64,000 nucleotides of DNA from Bemisia tabaci (GCF_918797505.1 NC_092799.1:31756597-31820596); one strand, 5' to 3'; shown: positions 1 to 12,328, numbered from the stretch's first letter. Made by a program: numbers and translations. The notes: generated from the sequence alone by a model not told the origin.

Positions 1-1046
1 TTCTTCCGATAAGGCATGAATTCTCTGGAATGCTTGTATTTATTTTTTCTTAAATTTTGTAGGAAATTCTATCCGCGGTTCAATCCAAATTGTCCAAAAT
101 TTTAAGGGAAAATATTATTTACTGCTCTTAGAAGTAGTCAGACGAGTTTAGAAATGCGCCAAGTAGAATTATGTTTGAACCGAGAAAAGGAAGTGTGAAG
201 TTTTATTCCTTCACAAGATTGAATGTTAGTGACAAAATTTAACGGCAATTTCACGTTCAAAATATCTTCTCTTGACTTTGAATTTCCGACAGGATAAAAT
301 TTACGATTCATTTTATTCAAAAGCACTCACAACTCATTTTTTCCCGAAATGCGAGTCGCATTCTAGTTAAAATTGATCAAAGCCCTCATTTTATCATGAA
401 AAATTTGGCAGTATTCGAAAGTCCACACGGCATTTTTTCTGACAAAAGAAGTATTGAACTATCGTGTTCGGGAAAAGCTACTTTGAATGTTGCCAAATTT
501 TGCATGACAATACACTGATTCTTCGAAAAAGTCAATAGGTTCTACTCCTTGAACTTTACGGACACGCTCGAATAAATCGCGAATAGAATTACTTGACATT
601 TTCAAAAAGGAAAGTTCAAAAGTTCGAAAAAAGGGAGACCTTGTTCGAAACAAAAAGCTGAAATCTGGAACTCCCCAAATAAGCAACTTTCACCCCGGTG
701 TGAACTCCGGGCGGCTACAAAGGTGGCTTATTTACGAAGCACCATTGTGAGTAAACTATCGAGTTGCGTTGCGAGGAGTAGTAAATTGGGCTGAAGAAGA
801 AAGGTGGGGTGCTCGGAGAAGCAGGCAGGAATAAAAGCAGCGCTGCCCGGAGAGATGGGGTCCGGGGGGGGGGGGGGGTTGTAGAGTGGGGCCCAAGCCA
901 CTCTCGATAAAGACGAGAAACTTTAGAATTTGCGTGGAGATCACGCTAGGCTTAAAAGCGCCCCAAGGAGGTTGCCATGTGAGGAAGTGAATGTCAACGC
1001 TCCTATCGCTCCTTTTTCAGCTGAAATTTTGCCTCGACATCGAATC
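1..1046. other. No gene recognised; G15 tract inside
   Basis: AT-rich sequence with short open frames on the minus strand that show no recognisable family. A run of 15 G at 864-878 is the only simple-sequence feature. I see no splice-framed coding signal. Confidence 0.5.
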
Positions 1047-1328
1047 CAGGGTTGCAATTTTTCATGAACAGTAAAATTTTGAAATTTCATGTGAAATATT
1101 TCACGAAATTTCAGAAAAATATGAAAACTATTGAAAAATATGTTTCGAAATTAAATGCAAAATTGAAGGAAAGGCGACAAGTTTTTGCTATTTAATGTTT
1201 TTTGTGCGTGTTGCATGGTCAGCCCCTGAAAAAATGTTTCATATTTTTCACAATTGAGTAGAATTTCATGAAATATTTCACGGTAATTTTCAATATTTCA
1301 TATTTTTCATTTTACTCGTGCAATCCTG
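1047..1328. mobile_element. MITE with CAGGGTTGCA ends
   Basis: The stretch opens with CAGGGTTGCAATTTTTCATG and closes with ATTTTACTCGTGCAATCCTG, an inverted pair. Inside, blocks such as GTGAAATATTTCACG and the AATTTCATGAAATATTTCAC region make most of the element fold on itself. There is no coding capacity. The CAGGG-type ends resemble hAT-derived MITEs, but the flanks show no clear 8-bp target duplication, so the superfamily is uncertain. Confidence 0.6.
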
Positions 1329-2250
1329 AATGGAAGGCCAGAGTGCTACGAAAAAGAGTAAACGAAAAATAAAGGATTGGATGATTTCAAACAGCTATCC
1401 CAAATTGGTGTTTAAAGAAAAAATTGGTGCCTCACCAGTGGCGAAGCCTGAATGATCGATAATCGATTTATTTCCATTTTAAGCTATGATGAAGACTTGA
1501 TTATTAGCGGCTCTGGTGCTTGCACTAGAGCTGCTATTCCGGACGGTCCCAGCTGGGGAGTATCAATGCAGCATGTTACATTGTAGAGACCGCGCGTTGG
1601 TTGATGGGAATCGGCGCCATTTTCGGCTATGTTCCTTGTCATGACTTTATTTTATTGCATACTGTTTTATTGTTAGTCAATGCTATGTTGTGTATTGTAT
1701 TTTTGGAATCATGGTGATACAGTCAACAATTCAAAACTTGTTTGTGCTTTTATCTCGTGATGGAAAAAATGTACTTTACGTTCAAAATTTGAAAATTTAA
1801 ATTTTAAAGTTTTCGCGGTTAAGGAAGCTTTAACCACTGGGTTGGAGCTTCCTAGTCATTTACTCGATATCAGCTGATAGCAAACAAAGGTTACCAGGGA
1901 AACCGTAAACGTCTAACAACTATCGTGGCCATTGGGGCGATTATTGAAATGATATCGACTGTATGTCGCCGCTTACGACAGGACATAGCCCTATCTTAAC
2001 TGTGTAATATATCGCAATTCGATATTGTTTTGATTTTTAAAAGGAGCAATTCATTCATACAGTTCCGATTAGTTTTTGCGAACGGGCCCTTAACCTACGG
2101 CACTCGGCTACAAAAGTTACAAAACATGAATCGACAGTTGTCGGATTGTACATCAATGACAAAATGTGTCTAGGCCCTCATTCTTGACTACAACTACTGC
2201 CCCCAGAGCCGCTCTCCGACGCCAATGCGTTGGAGCTTCCTGCTTGTTTA
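1329..2250. other. No feature recognised
   Basis: Unique-looking AT-rich sequence. The phrase GTTGGAGCTTCCT occurs near 1841 and again near 2229, a short hint of repeat-derived sequence. No gene is supported. Confidence 0.4.
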
Positions 2251-2342
2251 GGTGTTCGTTGCGAACACCCTGTATATCGATCCTTTTCCATAGGTTTAAA
2301 CGGCAGATCAATCGATACATCGCAAAGCACTTAACGCCAGTG
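2251..2342. mobile_element. Half copy of the 165-bp hAT-like MITE
   Basis: The central palindrome GGTGTTCGTTGCGAACACC (2251-2269) is followed by ATCGATCCTTTTCCATAGG, then ATCGATACATCGCAAAGCAC, ending CGCCAGTG at 2342. The same order occurs in the intact copy at 18264-18428. The left half of this copy is missing or too diverged to recognise. Confidence 0.65.
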
Positions 2343-2985
2343 TGCCTCACCAATTTTTTGGAACACAGTAATGTTCCTCTATAGCACGAATTCAAGGGCC
2401 CGCTGATTTTCTCGGTATAAAGAGGTTTTCGTTATAACGATAAATGATCAGAAAAAGACGGACGAGCTCCAACGTTAGTGACACAACAGACTAAGATGCC
2501 ATGGGGTGGGGGGGGGGGATTGCACAATTTTACGATCCCTTGATCCTAGGATTGCACTCGTCGGAAATGGTGTTCACCAATAAATTGCGTCGTATTAAAA
2601 AAGGGCCGCGCCGGTGGTAAATTGCGCAGATTTGGAAAAATAAGGTAAGAATTTTGCGCCGATCCGAAAAAGAGCACGAATGGAAAATTGCGCCGATTCC
2701 GCCCGCACCGCGCAGTTTTTAAGGAGAAGTTGACAACGCTGTAAATCAGCTTAGGAGCCGAATTTCGCTGGTCCTTTCACCGCACTTCAATAAACTTAGG
2801 ACGAGTCTCAACCGCACTTAAGTCCGGCTCAGTGCTTCCGATTGGCCGATAATGCGGTTTGGACTCATCGATGGATGTTGCACCTTTTTGGGAAAGAGCC
2901 GACAAAATTTGGCCTCTGCAGGAGTAATTAGCGAAAGGTCCGAAATTATGAATTTCCAACGATTGAAGCGCGCAGCGTAGAGAAC

Positions 2986-3060
2986 GCGCAATGCGTGAAG
3001 TATTCCTGCAGTCTTGTAGGCGCTAATATGCGCTTCGCGCCGACCGCACTGTGTTTGGCA
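2986..3060 (+). repeat. Satellite-like dispersed unit
   Basis: The order is GCAATGCGTGAAGTATTCC, TGCAGTCTTGTAGGCGCTAA, then GCGCCGACCGCACTGTGTTT. The same blocks recur around 61.52-61.59 kb in circularly permuted order and, inverted, around 22.13-22.33 kb. A foldback version lies at 16011-16104. The unit is noncoding. Confidence 0.6.
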
Positions 3061-3895
3061 TGATTAGTTGAAGTTGTTCAGTCAGCGTGGGCCTACTTTG
3101 GCCCTTTTGAGTGAAAGCTTTTCAGACAGTGCCAGTGACTTTTCTATCTTGACCTCACTACCTTCAGTTTGATCTATGGTAATAAATTCGTTATTCTAAT
3201 CCATTCTTTCACTTTTGTTTTAGGTAAGGAAAAACCTGATTCTTAAGCTTTTACTGGCTGATTGGTAGCAAGTTGTACGTAAGTTTGTTTTGTTAAATTT
3301 TCTGAAGAATTATATTTCAGCTATATTTATGAAACAAGGCTAGGAGGCATTTAAAAAATATACTACTAGACTAACCCGTTTCCTTACTTCATGGTGCAAA
3401 GTAAATTAGGGACATTTTGAGGGAACTCATTTTTTAAAAATAATGGATAACATTTTGGTAACACCGTAAGCATGAGCAAAATATCATCAATCCTCCTCAT
3501 CAGCGAAAGGGTCTTCAGTATCATCAAAGCAGTGTCTCCAGATTGTGATATGGTCCGTTGTTGTTTCACACTTCGAAACTAGCTCACTCTGACACTTATA
3601 TTCCAGATAAAGGAACAATAACGAACTAGAGCCCCTTTATTTTAAGAGTAAAGAAAATATTCTCGTATTTTAGTCTACAGTGTCACAAACGAGGGAATAA
3701 TGATTTCCTTCTCTCCCAATTGCAAAGATTATTAACAGGAATGGACCGAGGAATTGGGGGCACGGCAAGGAACAAACGGAATGAGAGAGGGAACGGAGGC
3801 AGAAATTCGGGAATGGGTTGATCAACGATGACGAAGGAGGTTCAATTTGTTTAATTTTTATTCCCTGTTTGAAAAAAAAAAAAGTTACAGGCTAG
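3061..3895. other. No feature recognised
   Basis: No gene or inverted repeat recognised. A short A-tract lies near 3871-3882. Confidence 0.4.
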
Positions 3896-4025
3896 ATAGA
3901 CATACCGTCCGCTCCGGGCTTTGAGGCCGAAAGTTTCGGGTGCTGAAGCCGTAGCTTCGATTGCTCCCGGTGCTACGCCCGGAACTTCCAGCCTCTGAGC
4001 ACGGAACGCGGACGGTATGTCTATA
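3896..4025. mobile_element. 130-bp foldback element
   Basis: Inverted ends ATAGACATACCGTCCGC (left) and GCGGACGGTATGTCTAT (right) are perfect. The inner parts also pair imperfectly, for example CTCCGGGC against GCCCGGAA. The element is GC-rich against an AT-rich background and has no coding capacity. Confidence 0.65.
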
Positions 4026-4179
4026 TAGCTCTAAGTACGGCTTCCACGGCCGGAGTTTTTTTTTTCAGTGCGTTTGTGACATCCATGAGCCGCGTAATCT
4101 CAACTCTCCCTACACTGAAAAAAAAAAAAAGATCGGTAGAATTTACCATTCACATAGCGCTGTATTTCACACAGCGCTA

Positions 4180-4406
4180 ATTGGGCGTATTTCTGTCAAA
4201 TGGAACCGAGCGCCAATTTGAGTTCCTTTTGAGGAATTTAGAATGCCGGATAGCGCGTTCTGTCAAACGGAACTAAGCGCCATGGAAAAGCATTGACAGC
4301 ATAGGACGGAATGATCCCGGCGCCCGGTTCCGCCGCCAATCCAAGCCCCCCCTCTACCTTCCTCACCCTACGACGCTTAGGTCCGTTTGACAGAAATTCG
4401 TCCAAT
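4180..4406. mobile_element. Nested MITE, ATTGGACGTATT family
   Basis: The left end ATTGGGCGTATTTCTGTCAA pairs with the right end TTTGACAGAAATTCGTCCAAT. Subterminal GGAACCGAGCGCCAA belongs to the family signature GGAACTAAGCGCCA. A second left-type end (CTGTCAAACGGAACTAAGCG) sits at about 4259-4283, so this copy is itself composite. Related copies lie at 4871-4998, 18824-19724, 51566-51692, 57358-57913 and 60102-60183, with a lone end at 53444-53471. Confidence 0.65.
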
Positions 4407-4490
4407 TCAGAGTCAATTTTGCTAGAAGACAGGTAAACGTTACTATATACTGGTAGTGGCAACCATTCCTCTGGCAGAATCGACTTGAAA

Positions 4491-4559
4491 ATTGGTAGAA
4501 TTTACCATTCCTTCACGCTGTGTGAAATACAGCGTGAAGGAATGGACAGTTCTACCAAT
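4491..4559. repeat. 69-bp hairpin
   Basis: CCATTCCTTCACGCTGT and ACAGCGTGAAGGAATGG form a perfect 17-bp stem around a 7-nt GTGAAAT loop. ATTGGTAGAA and TTCTACCAAT extend the pairing at the outside. It lies just inside the right end of the TA-flanked MITE. Confidence 0.65.
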
Positions 4560-4870
4560 CTTTCTTTTTCAGTGTAGAAAAGGACTCTTTAACAAACCGT
4601 ATCAAAATCCGGCAACACTGTCTCTATGCTCATTGAAGATCTTTTCGTACCGCGAAAGATTATTGGTAGTGCTTCATTTATACCAGGAACGCCAGTCCTG
4701 TTTTCGAAGAAGAGGGCGGGAAGGGGGTGTCGCCTCCTTGAATTGTGCAGATAGGAATCAACGATGCACCATGAAGCGCTTCCGCGATAAGTGCAAACTT
4801 CCCCATTTAACTTGAAACTACAGCCGAACTCGCGAGAAAAACCCTCCGCGTGACTGGACTTTTCTCTTCA

Positions 4871-4998
4871 GTTGGAGATATTTCCGCCAAACAGAACTAT
4901 GTGCATTATGACGTGAGCCCTGTCATGCAGATATTCTCATGGGTCTCAGGGCTCATGCCTTAGTGCACATAGTTCCGTTTAGCAGGAATTCGTCCAAT
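4871..4998. mobile_element. MITE, ATTGGACGTATT family
   Basis: A short foldback. GAACTATGTGCATTATGACG pairs with GCACATAGTTCCGTTTAGC, and the core GAGCCCTG pairs with CAGGGCTC. It ends AATTCGTCCAAT. The core is almost identical to the 51566-51692 copy, which defines the family in its simplest 127-bp form. Confidence 0.7.
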
Positions 4999-5374
4999 CG
5001 AGGAGCCTCTTTACGAGTTGTGGAAGGCGCAATGAAGATTTTCATGATCCGGCGCAAATCAAGACGAAGACCAAGACGCGAGCCCAAGAGCGTAAATCGC
5101 GATCAGCGCGGGCGAGCTAATATTATGATTCGCCTCGACGAGCTCTTATCACCACCGTTACTCGCCGCTCGGGTCCAGAACGACTCGACAAAGAGTTTTT
5201 ATTTGCACTCGGACTTTTATTGCTTTCCGCCAACCGTCGGGCGGTGGGGAAGAATCCGCTTTTCCTGAATCGGCTCCGATTTCTGACAGACGCGGACAAG
5301 AATCAATCCTGTTCCGCATCCAAGACACAATGGACGCTATTAGTGGTGACGTCATAGCAGGGTTTCTCCGACTA
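4999..5374. other. GC-rich, CpG-containing patch with a CRE-like site
   Basis: About 350 bp that is visibly richer in G, C and CG dinucleotides than its surroundings. It contains TGACGTCA at about 5347-5354, the palindromic CRE/ATF consensus. Open frames exist on both strands but neither reads like a known family. It could be a promoter-proximal or untranslated exon region, or GC-rich repeat remains. No transcript evidence is available. Confidence 0.25.
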
Positions 5375-5778
5375 GAGTACCTATATTGAGAGAGTATGGC
5401 CACTGGGCCTCATGGAGAGGCTTAGGATCCAAAAATGGCGGGGCTTTGTTTTGGTTTTTGTGGATGGGAGGGGGGTCATTGCCAACTTTTGACGGTTATC
5501 ACCAACCGCACTTGCTGCCAACCTTACTACATCTAAGATGATTTTTCTCAAAAATTGCACACGATTAGCTTTAAAAATATGTAAAGAAGTCGCAATAGTG
5601 CATTTGGATAAATTTCTCGTTACAATAAGCAAAGAAAACTACATTTTGAGTCATTTTGCATTACATTAATTTATGGCGTCCGCCATTTTTGGGTCCCAAG
5701 GGCTCCATTCAGCCTAAGATGGCTGAGCCAATCAGAGGTGGTAACACCAGTGGCCATACTCTCTCAATATAGGTACTC
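5375..5778. mobile_element. 404-bp MITE with GAGTACC ends
   Basis: The left end GAGTACCTATATTGAGAGAG, with ATGGCCACTGG further in, is mirrored by the right end CTCTCTCAATATAGGTACTC. TA flanks both sides (5373-5374 and 5779-5780). The interior carries no reading frame of note. Relatives are the copy at 13630-14011 and the right-hand fragment at 53336-53443. The immediate flanks TCCGAC and TCCGAT also nearly repeat, so a longer target duplication is possible. Confidence 0.7.
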
Positions 5779-5791
5779 TATCCGATTACCG

Positions 5792-6370
5792 GACTGATAC
5801 TTGAAATTGATAGACACAGATATCTAAAAGGATATGGAGGGATCCTATTGGTGGAAGTGAGGTAGATAAATATAGAAGACCCAGGGAAAATAGGGCGATC
5901 CTATTGGTGGAAGCAAATGATTGCAGTGGACAATCTGTCACTGGTTCCGATCCGCGCAAAACGGCAGGCGCGGAGGAACAATTATTTCGACTCTCGTGCG
6001 ATGTGGTGAAGTATCTCAGTATTTGAAGGCGTTTTGAAATCACAAACTGTGCACCAGTAAGAGTGAAACCTCCGGCGCTCACGTTGTGGTTTTATACGGA
6101 GGTTTCCAGCCGGTCGATTATTGAAATTGACAGACAAAACAATATAGAAGACCCAGAGAAATTAGAATCCGCCTATTGGTGCAAACAGATGGTTGCAATG
6201 AACAAAGAACGTAGGTAATAGACTAACTAACGGCAACCCATGAGAGATCCTAGTTAGTCCGTCATTTTCTCCCTTAGTCTACAGGAACCACCCATTTTAA
6301 TCAACTGTATCGCTCCATACTCCCAAATTCCTTCGCAGTCTATCGCTTTGTGTATCAATTTCAACAATCA
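5792..6370. mobile_element. Foldback element, TTGAAATTGATAGACA family
   Basis: CTTGAAATTGATAGACACA near the left edge pairs with TGTGTATCAATTTCAACAA near the right edge. A third same-orientation copy of the end (TTGAAATTGACAGACAAAAC) lies at about 6123, and the phrase GATCCTATTGGTGGAAG occurs twice (about 5841 and 5902). At least two copies appear to be merged. Confidence 0.5.
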
Positions 6371-6375
6371 GCCCG

Positions 6376-6645
6376 CAGTAGGTGGATTGTTGACATTGAT
6401 AGACAAAGCATAGACAAGGGAAAGGAAAATGGATCAATAACCCGATTAGTTAAGACATGTTGCTCTTACAGACTAAGGGTGGAAATGATGCTCTTACTAT
6501 GGGGTCTGTCGTCGGTTGCCATCAGTTGGTCTGTGACTCACCTCTTGTTTATCGCAACCAATCACTTCCATCAACGGGATCGCTCTATGACCTCTTTGTC
6601 TTTCTTGTCTATTGCTTTGTCTATCGATTTCAGTAGTCAGCCCGC
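6376..6645. mobile_element. Foldback element, TTGAAATTGATAGACA family, second copy
   Basis: GACATTGATAGACAAAGC followed by ATAGACAAGG at the left pairs with CTTGTCTATTGCTTTGTC followed by TATCGATTTC at the right. It directly abuts the copy ending at 6370, so the two foldbacks are head to tail. No coding capacity. Confidence 0.6.
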
Positions 6646-7574
6646 AGAGATAATATTTTAGAAACTTCGCAGTGTACGCATGGTATTTCGTACTCCTCAT
6701 CACAAGCAACATTGAAAACGCTTAATAACTTAAAGCCATTTAAAGCCTAGCCATTTTTCTTAGATTTGACCAAAATTCAGGCCTTCCATAGCCATTTAAT
6801 GGTATATATTTATGCTGCAACTGAGACTTTTACCGTGTCAGTTGATTTTGTTTTATTTATTTTTTTTTTTAAATCGGAAATTTAGGCCACGTGCCCACTG
6901 TATCTCAATTTGCGCCAGGAGCTTTTGCAATCCACATTTTGCTTCGACAACAATTAAAACGTCTGAAGCTTCAGAATTACAGAGCGAGCTGCTCGCTACA
7001 CAAAATTTAACATGATCATAACTTAGAAACGTACTTACGAGACGCCGCCTCCGCCCAATGAACAGAATACAAATGAATAATTTTTCTCTATTTTCCCGTC
7101 TATTTCCGTCCTAAATGGGTTTAAATCAGAGTCATTTCACGCATTGAGGCATAGGGTTAAAATCTATTACAGCTCATGTCAGCTCTTTATGAGGCTTGTT
7201 ATTGGGCTTTTTAAACGGTACTTTATTGCTGGCCTCATTGAGAAGTTTGTATTCCGGAAGATAAAACGTACAGTTATATCCAGTCTCAATAGTAGATGTT
7301 CCATCAAAAGTGGGTTAAAAGAATACGCTTTAACACGGAAGCTCAGGTTGATTTCCTCCGCTGCATATATTCTCAAAAAAGAATTGCATTTTGAAAGAAC
7401 TAGCTGATGACTAGAGGATCCCATATAGGGGACTGCTGACGGTATAATTTCAATTTATGCTTTACTGCAACTGATTATTCTGCAAAAAAAGGAACGAAAA
7501 CACTGTGCAGGAACATTTTATACGGAGAGGCAGGCTGGAGGGTTGGTTATAATCAGCTTAAATCCGTGTTTTTC
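6646..7574. other. No feature recognised
   Basis: AT-rich, with short open frames on both strands that look random. Nothing else is supported. Confidence 0.35.
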
Positions 7575-7633
7575 AGAGGAAAATTGGCAACGCCTAAAGG
7601 TCCATACTGCGTTTTTCCTTAGCATGGCAGTAC
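7575..7633. mobile_element. Solo right end of the CTGCCGTGCTAAGG foldback family
   Basis: GGAAAATTGGCAACGCCTAA, then GGTCCATACTGCG, then TTTTTCCTTAGCATGGCAG match the right end of the intact copies at 31341-31597 and 56479-56723. No matching left end is visible upstream, so this is a truncated copy. Confidence 0.6.
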
Positions 7634-10600
7634 AGGTATCGTTTGAAGAGAAACAAGTGAAAAATCGCGATCTTTTCTGCAGTTACGAGTTTTAGAGACC
7701 ATCCCTACATTGTGCTCATTCCCACATGCAATCTGAGGGATTGAACCAGAATGAAAGCGCGGCCGACTTGAGCCAATTTGATTGATAATGTTTCGATGAA
7801 AAATGTTCGTCTGATTGTGAGTGGACTATTCGAAGTCCGGTGCTATTTGCCGGCTGAAGCGGGCCCCGTGCCCGGATCCTCCCGGTAATCGCATCGGGAA
7901 TTTGTATTTTTCCCCAAAATGGTGGCTCTCGGTGAATAGCTGCGGGCATCATTTTCATCTTCCTGTCGAACGCATTTATAACTCTCGAGATTTCATGCTC
8001 ACCCGAGCGCAAAATGCCCGCGTTTAAGATTCACTTGGGCTTTTGGAAATCCTAGTTCATAGGCCCCCCATTTTTTCATCCACATCAGACGAAACGAGTC
8101 TTGGTTTACATCTCGTGAGATTTTGGACCGTAATTAACTGTTTTATTTTATTTATTTGTTCATCTTTTATATCTGACTTGACGTTAATGGCGATCGCCTA
8201 AAATCAAATCATGACAAAATTGCGTATATTTGTCACACGCAGATCGTGTGATTGCCCAGTCATGAACTCGGTGGTTTTTCTTGTCGAATGCATGTTGATG
8301 TTGAATTATCCGCGTTGCCCTTACCGTATTATAGCACACATTTTGAAAACATTTTGAAAGGGACCGGAGAATCTTCTTGGTGTGAAAATTTATCAATGGA
8401 AATGCATGTGCCTCAATGCATTCATAACATACTATGAAAACTTGAACTCTTCCACTACATATTTGTACGGGGTCAAAATCCACCATTGTCTTCACTTCCC
8501 AAAGAATTTTCATCACTAAACGCGATTATTCTCTAAGTCTCAGTAGTATATTTTAAGATTTTATTCATGATACTTTTTAAACGTTAATGCAGACCCAATA
8601 TTGTGCCATCGATATATGGCTCTATTTATCAATGGTACTCTGAGAGCAAGTAGCGCATTTATGAGCTACTGGTTCCTGAAGTTAACATTGATGAAAGAAT
8701 TACAAAGGAATAAATCATGGTTCATGGTCCTGACTACTGACGAAGAAGATCATCCGAAGTATTTCTCAAAGAGTAGTATCGTTGTTTTGAAAGGGCGTTG
8801 AAACTAGGAGCTTAGTAAAAAAGGACTTAATAACTGGCACAATACACCCATTCGCGTACTTGTTAATCCGGGAGCGATGACTGATTACATCACAATCCGG
8901 CATATGTGCAACAACCCCATCACTCGTCCATTCAACCCGCTCATAACTGCCATATTCGGCGAATAATTCACTCTCATTCAATTTAGTCGAGCCTCCCCCC
9001 TCCCCCTCTACTCCTCGCCACACCCTCTCGTTCCAGATGGCTGATAAGACACCCACCGTTTAACTCAACTGCAACTGTTCATTAAAAGCCTTTGAGCTCT
9101 GTGGAACACTGCAATTATTTTTCATCCTTAATTAACAGCTATTTATCTCGCTTTTTTCGCATATTTCATGTCTCTCTTTTCCCTTTGTTCTACCTTAATT
9201 TTTAAGGGAAAATGTTTCTTTCAGCTTCCTTCTTGAATCTTTATAAACCGCTGAAAAAGACGAATAACTAATGAAACGAATCCACAATTGCCGAGGTCCA
9301 CGGCGAGTACTGGGAATAATTTTGTAATCTATCTCTCGCTCTCTGGAGGGCCAATCAACATTACACTAACTATATACTTTTGAAGAAACTCGACGCTTTT
9401 ACAAAGAGCGCTTAATTTCTAAGATAAATTAAACGTTCTTTTTCTCATCTTACCACAAAAATATCTCGCACAAATTAGTCAACAAGGAATTAAAAATTAC
9501 AGATCAATGTGTTCTTGAACCGGGATATTTTTAAGCTTGATTTGTATTAAAAAAGGAGGAGACAAGCGTCAGTTTGCTGAAATACGATAAATTGAAATTA
9601 TTCAGCACCACCGATGTGCCACTTAATTTTGTTTACCTTTCGTCCAAGCCCCGGCAACTATTTAGCGAAATGCATATTCATGCTGGTAGAGTTTCTCGTT
9701 TGTGGATAAACAATATTGTTGCAAAATTTCTAGCCGGGCTGTGGAAAAATGACAAAATTATTCTGGGTCTTTTTAGACCTCATCAGTAGATCACACTCGC
9801 CAGTGAACAAAACTTAGCATTCCGCAAAATCCAAGACGGCCACTTCGGGCCATCTCTTAGTTTTTTCTCTCCTTATATTATATCATTATTATCCATACGG
9901 GCTAACAGCATGTCTGCATATATAAGACTCCACTCTTTTGCATCAATGATACTATCATTTACAGTAATCACGACAACGGATAATTTTACAACGGAGAGGA
10001 GGGAAAACTTCAAACTTTTTACAGAGATTTTTGTAATGCGCTCTGATATCAATCGTCAGAAATGACAAATTATTCTTCGTAAAGAACTCTGCCTATACGA
10101 GAACGGGGGTCTGTCAAAGCGAATATCTGCCTATATCACAAGTTGTGCGTTTTCGATGAGTGAGGGCGCATTACCGGGCTGGCGTCTTCCAAGTTATTCA
10201 TCATATCTTTCCATTTCCTCAGATATTTTCATTTATTTCGCCCCAAAATGAAGTGGAATAAGGAGCAATGTTACTTGATACATCGATGGATCCATAGAAG
10301 CAAAGAGGGTGATCTTGATCACCCCTCCTGGGCACTGACATTTTAAAATGAGGGCACACCGAGGTCTCCAGGTCAGGTGATAAAATTGAATATTTTACAC
10401 GGGGCTATATGGAAAAATCGCTGATTTTTAGCCCTATCTGACAATAATGGGGCACACGAGAGCAAGAAAAGTGTGAAAGAGCCGCTCTCGGGAATTCGGG
10501 AACGACTATTTATTGCTTCCCTAAGGGGTAACCAGATTCGTCCTACTTGCACAGTGCTCCATATAAATATATGTAGTTCCCACTGTGTAGAATAAAAAAG

Positions 10601-12328
10601 AGGACGTAATGCAAGAAAACAAAGCAGTGAACGTCCAACCACAATGTGTTGATTAAGGCGCGTCATTAACTCGCACAAATCAACCCCCTTTAGTTTTTCA
10701 TTTTATAGAGTTTTCAAATATTTAGCACAACAAGAGAATGCATACGATCCAAAACTGCAAGATCAACGATGCACTTGACGAGACGTTATGGATGAATGCA
10801 AAAAGCCATTCGAAACGAGTTTTAAGTTTTTGATCTGCCCCAAGCAAAACCTTATCAATTCTTAAAGAAAAGTGCTACGCAATAATTTACGCGAAAAAGT
10901 TAAAATTTTGTCGAACTCCTGAAAATAAAGTCGAATTAAAAAGGTAATTTGGGGCAAAAAATACCCAAACACCAGCATTATAAATCCCCGTTATATTATT
11001 GAAAAGAAATTGACTCGACATAAATTCAATGCATTAGATATGTCTTGATTTTGTTATTTTAAACGGATTTCCATGCAAAGAAATTCACCTTGTCCATGCT
11101 TTATTCTATTCATGAATTGAAAGTAAGCAATCTACATTCCCAACTCCAAAATCCTACCGATTTGCCGTATTAAATTGTAGAACTTGATATACCAAGTCGA
11201 TGCAACCCCACTCGTTGAATTTTAGACCAACCAATTTTGTGAGTGCAAATATGTAAAAATCATATGCTTATAGGTCATTTTGGGTGCATTTACTTTTCAT
11301 CGAAACATTAATAATTTGCAATTCCCGAAAAACCATCCATTTTCCGATAAAAATCGAAAAATCGAAATGTGTCGACTCTCTGCACTGAAACATTGGCTTC
11401 TACGTGTAAAAATACTCACGTAATCGATACTGCAATCAGAAAACAAGAACCAGAACGGAAACCATGTGAGTACACAGTTAAGCAGTCCGCGGCAACATCC
11501 ATTCACTGAATAATGGTAAAAATACGATAGAATTTTTAGCCGCTTTGCCCCGCCTCTCCTCGTATTTACAACCGCTTCTATACTCATCTCAAAATTTTTC
11601 TCCCAGAGCTTTGTGTTATTACAGCTTCCATAAATTCCGGTTCGATGACCGAATTGGCTGCCCAAAAGCAAGCCATTTTTGAAAGTTCAATGAGAAATTC
11701 GTGATATTATCGGCTCTCAGGAAATCACCCCATGCTATAATTGGTGGTATAAATGTTGAGTGCCTAAAATAATCGTAATATTCAAAAACTAAGGCACTAA
11801 ACTATGGAGTCAGTTCTTTTAATAAAATAAACGGGATTTACTCCCCGTATTTAGCTATTATAGCCCCAGAACTTTTAAAGCGGCGCCTTTCTTTCCAGAA
11901 TCTTGACGGAATATTTTTTTAGCTAAACGACTTAAGAGACACTGTAGTTAAAAAATAAAGAAATTTTCAGTTTGACAAAAAAAAAAAAAAAATTCGTTCA
12001 CAGAGGCACACCGCTGATTGTAGGAGTAACTGCTGCTATTCAAACTGACCTTATCTTCAGGTCAAAATTCTTACAAGGAAGCCCCTTGCAAGAGCGAATT
12101 TTTGGAATTTCTCCCAATTTTTTCTCCGTTACATAATTGAATTGCTTGTCAAATTCTGAGTTAATTATATTTAATTGTAATTTATACATTTCTTTTTTTT
12201 CCCTATCATTTTATTTTTGTCTGGAGAAGTTTCGTTGATTACTTCGGATTTCGAATACTGTACTCTTCTCTTCTATGTCGGCCGATTTTTATGAATGAGA
12301 CCTCTTTTAATTCGTGTTTTAACGGAGA
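7634..12328. other. Long stretch with nothing named
   Basis: Read on both strands without finding a gene, a tandem array or a clear element. A perfect short palindrome, GGGTGATC-TT-GATCACCC, lies at 10307-10324. The open frames here are short and in AT-rich sequence. Diverged repeats are probable but cannot be named by eye. Confidence 0.4.

Larger units (their letters stand above)
4113..4574. mobile_element. TA-flanked MITE with CACTGAAAAA ends (host of nested copies)
   Basis: The left end CACTGAAAAAAAA is preceded by TA (4111-4112). The right end TTTCTTTTTCAGTG is followed by TA (4575-4576). Subterminal GGTAGAA matches TTCTACC near the other end. A TA duplication and short A-rich TIRs fit Tc1/mariner-derived MITEs. 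At least one other MITE (4180-4406) is inserted inside. Confidence 0.6.
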
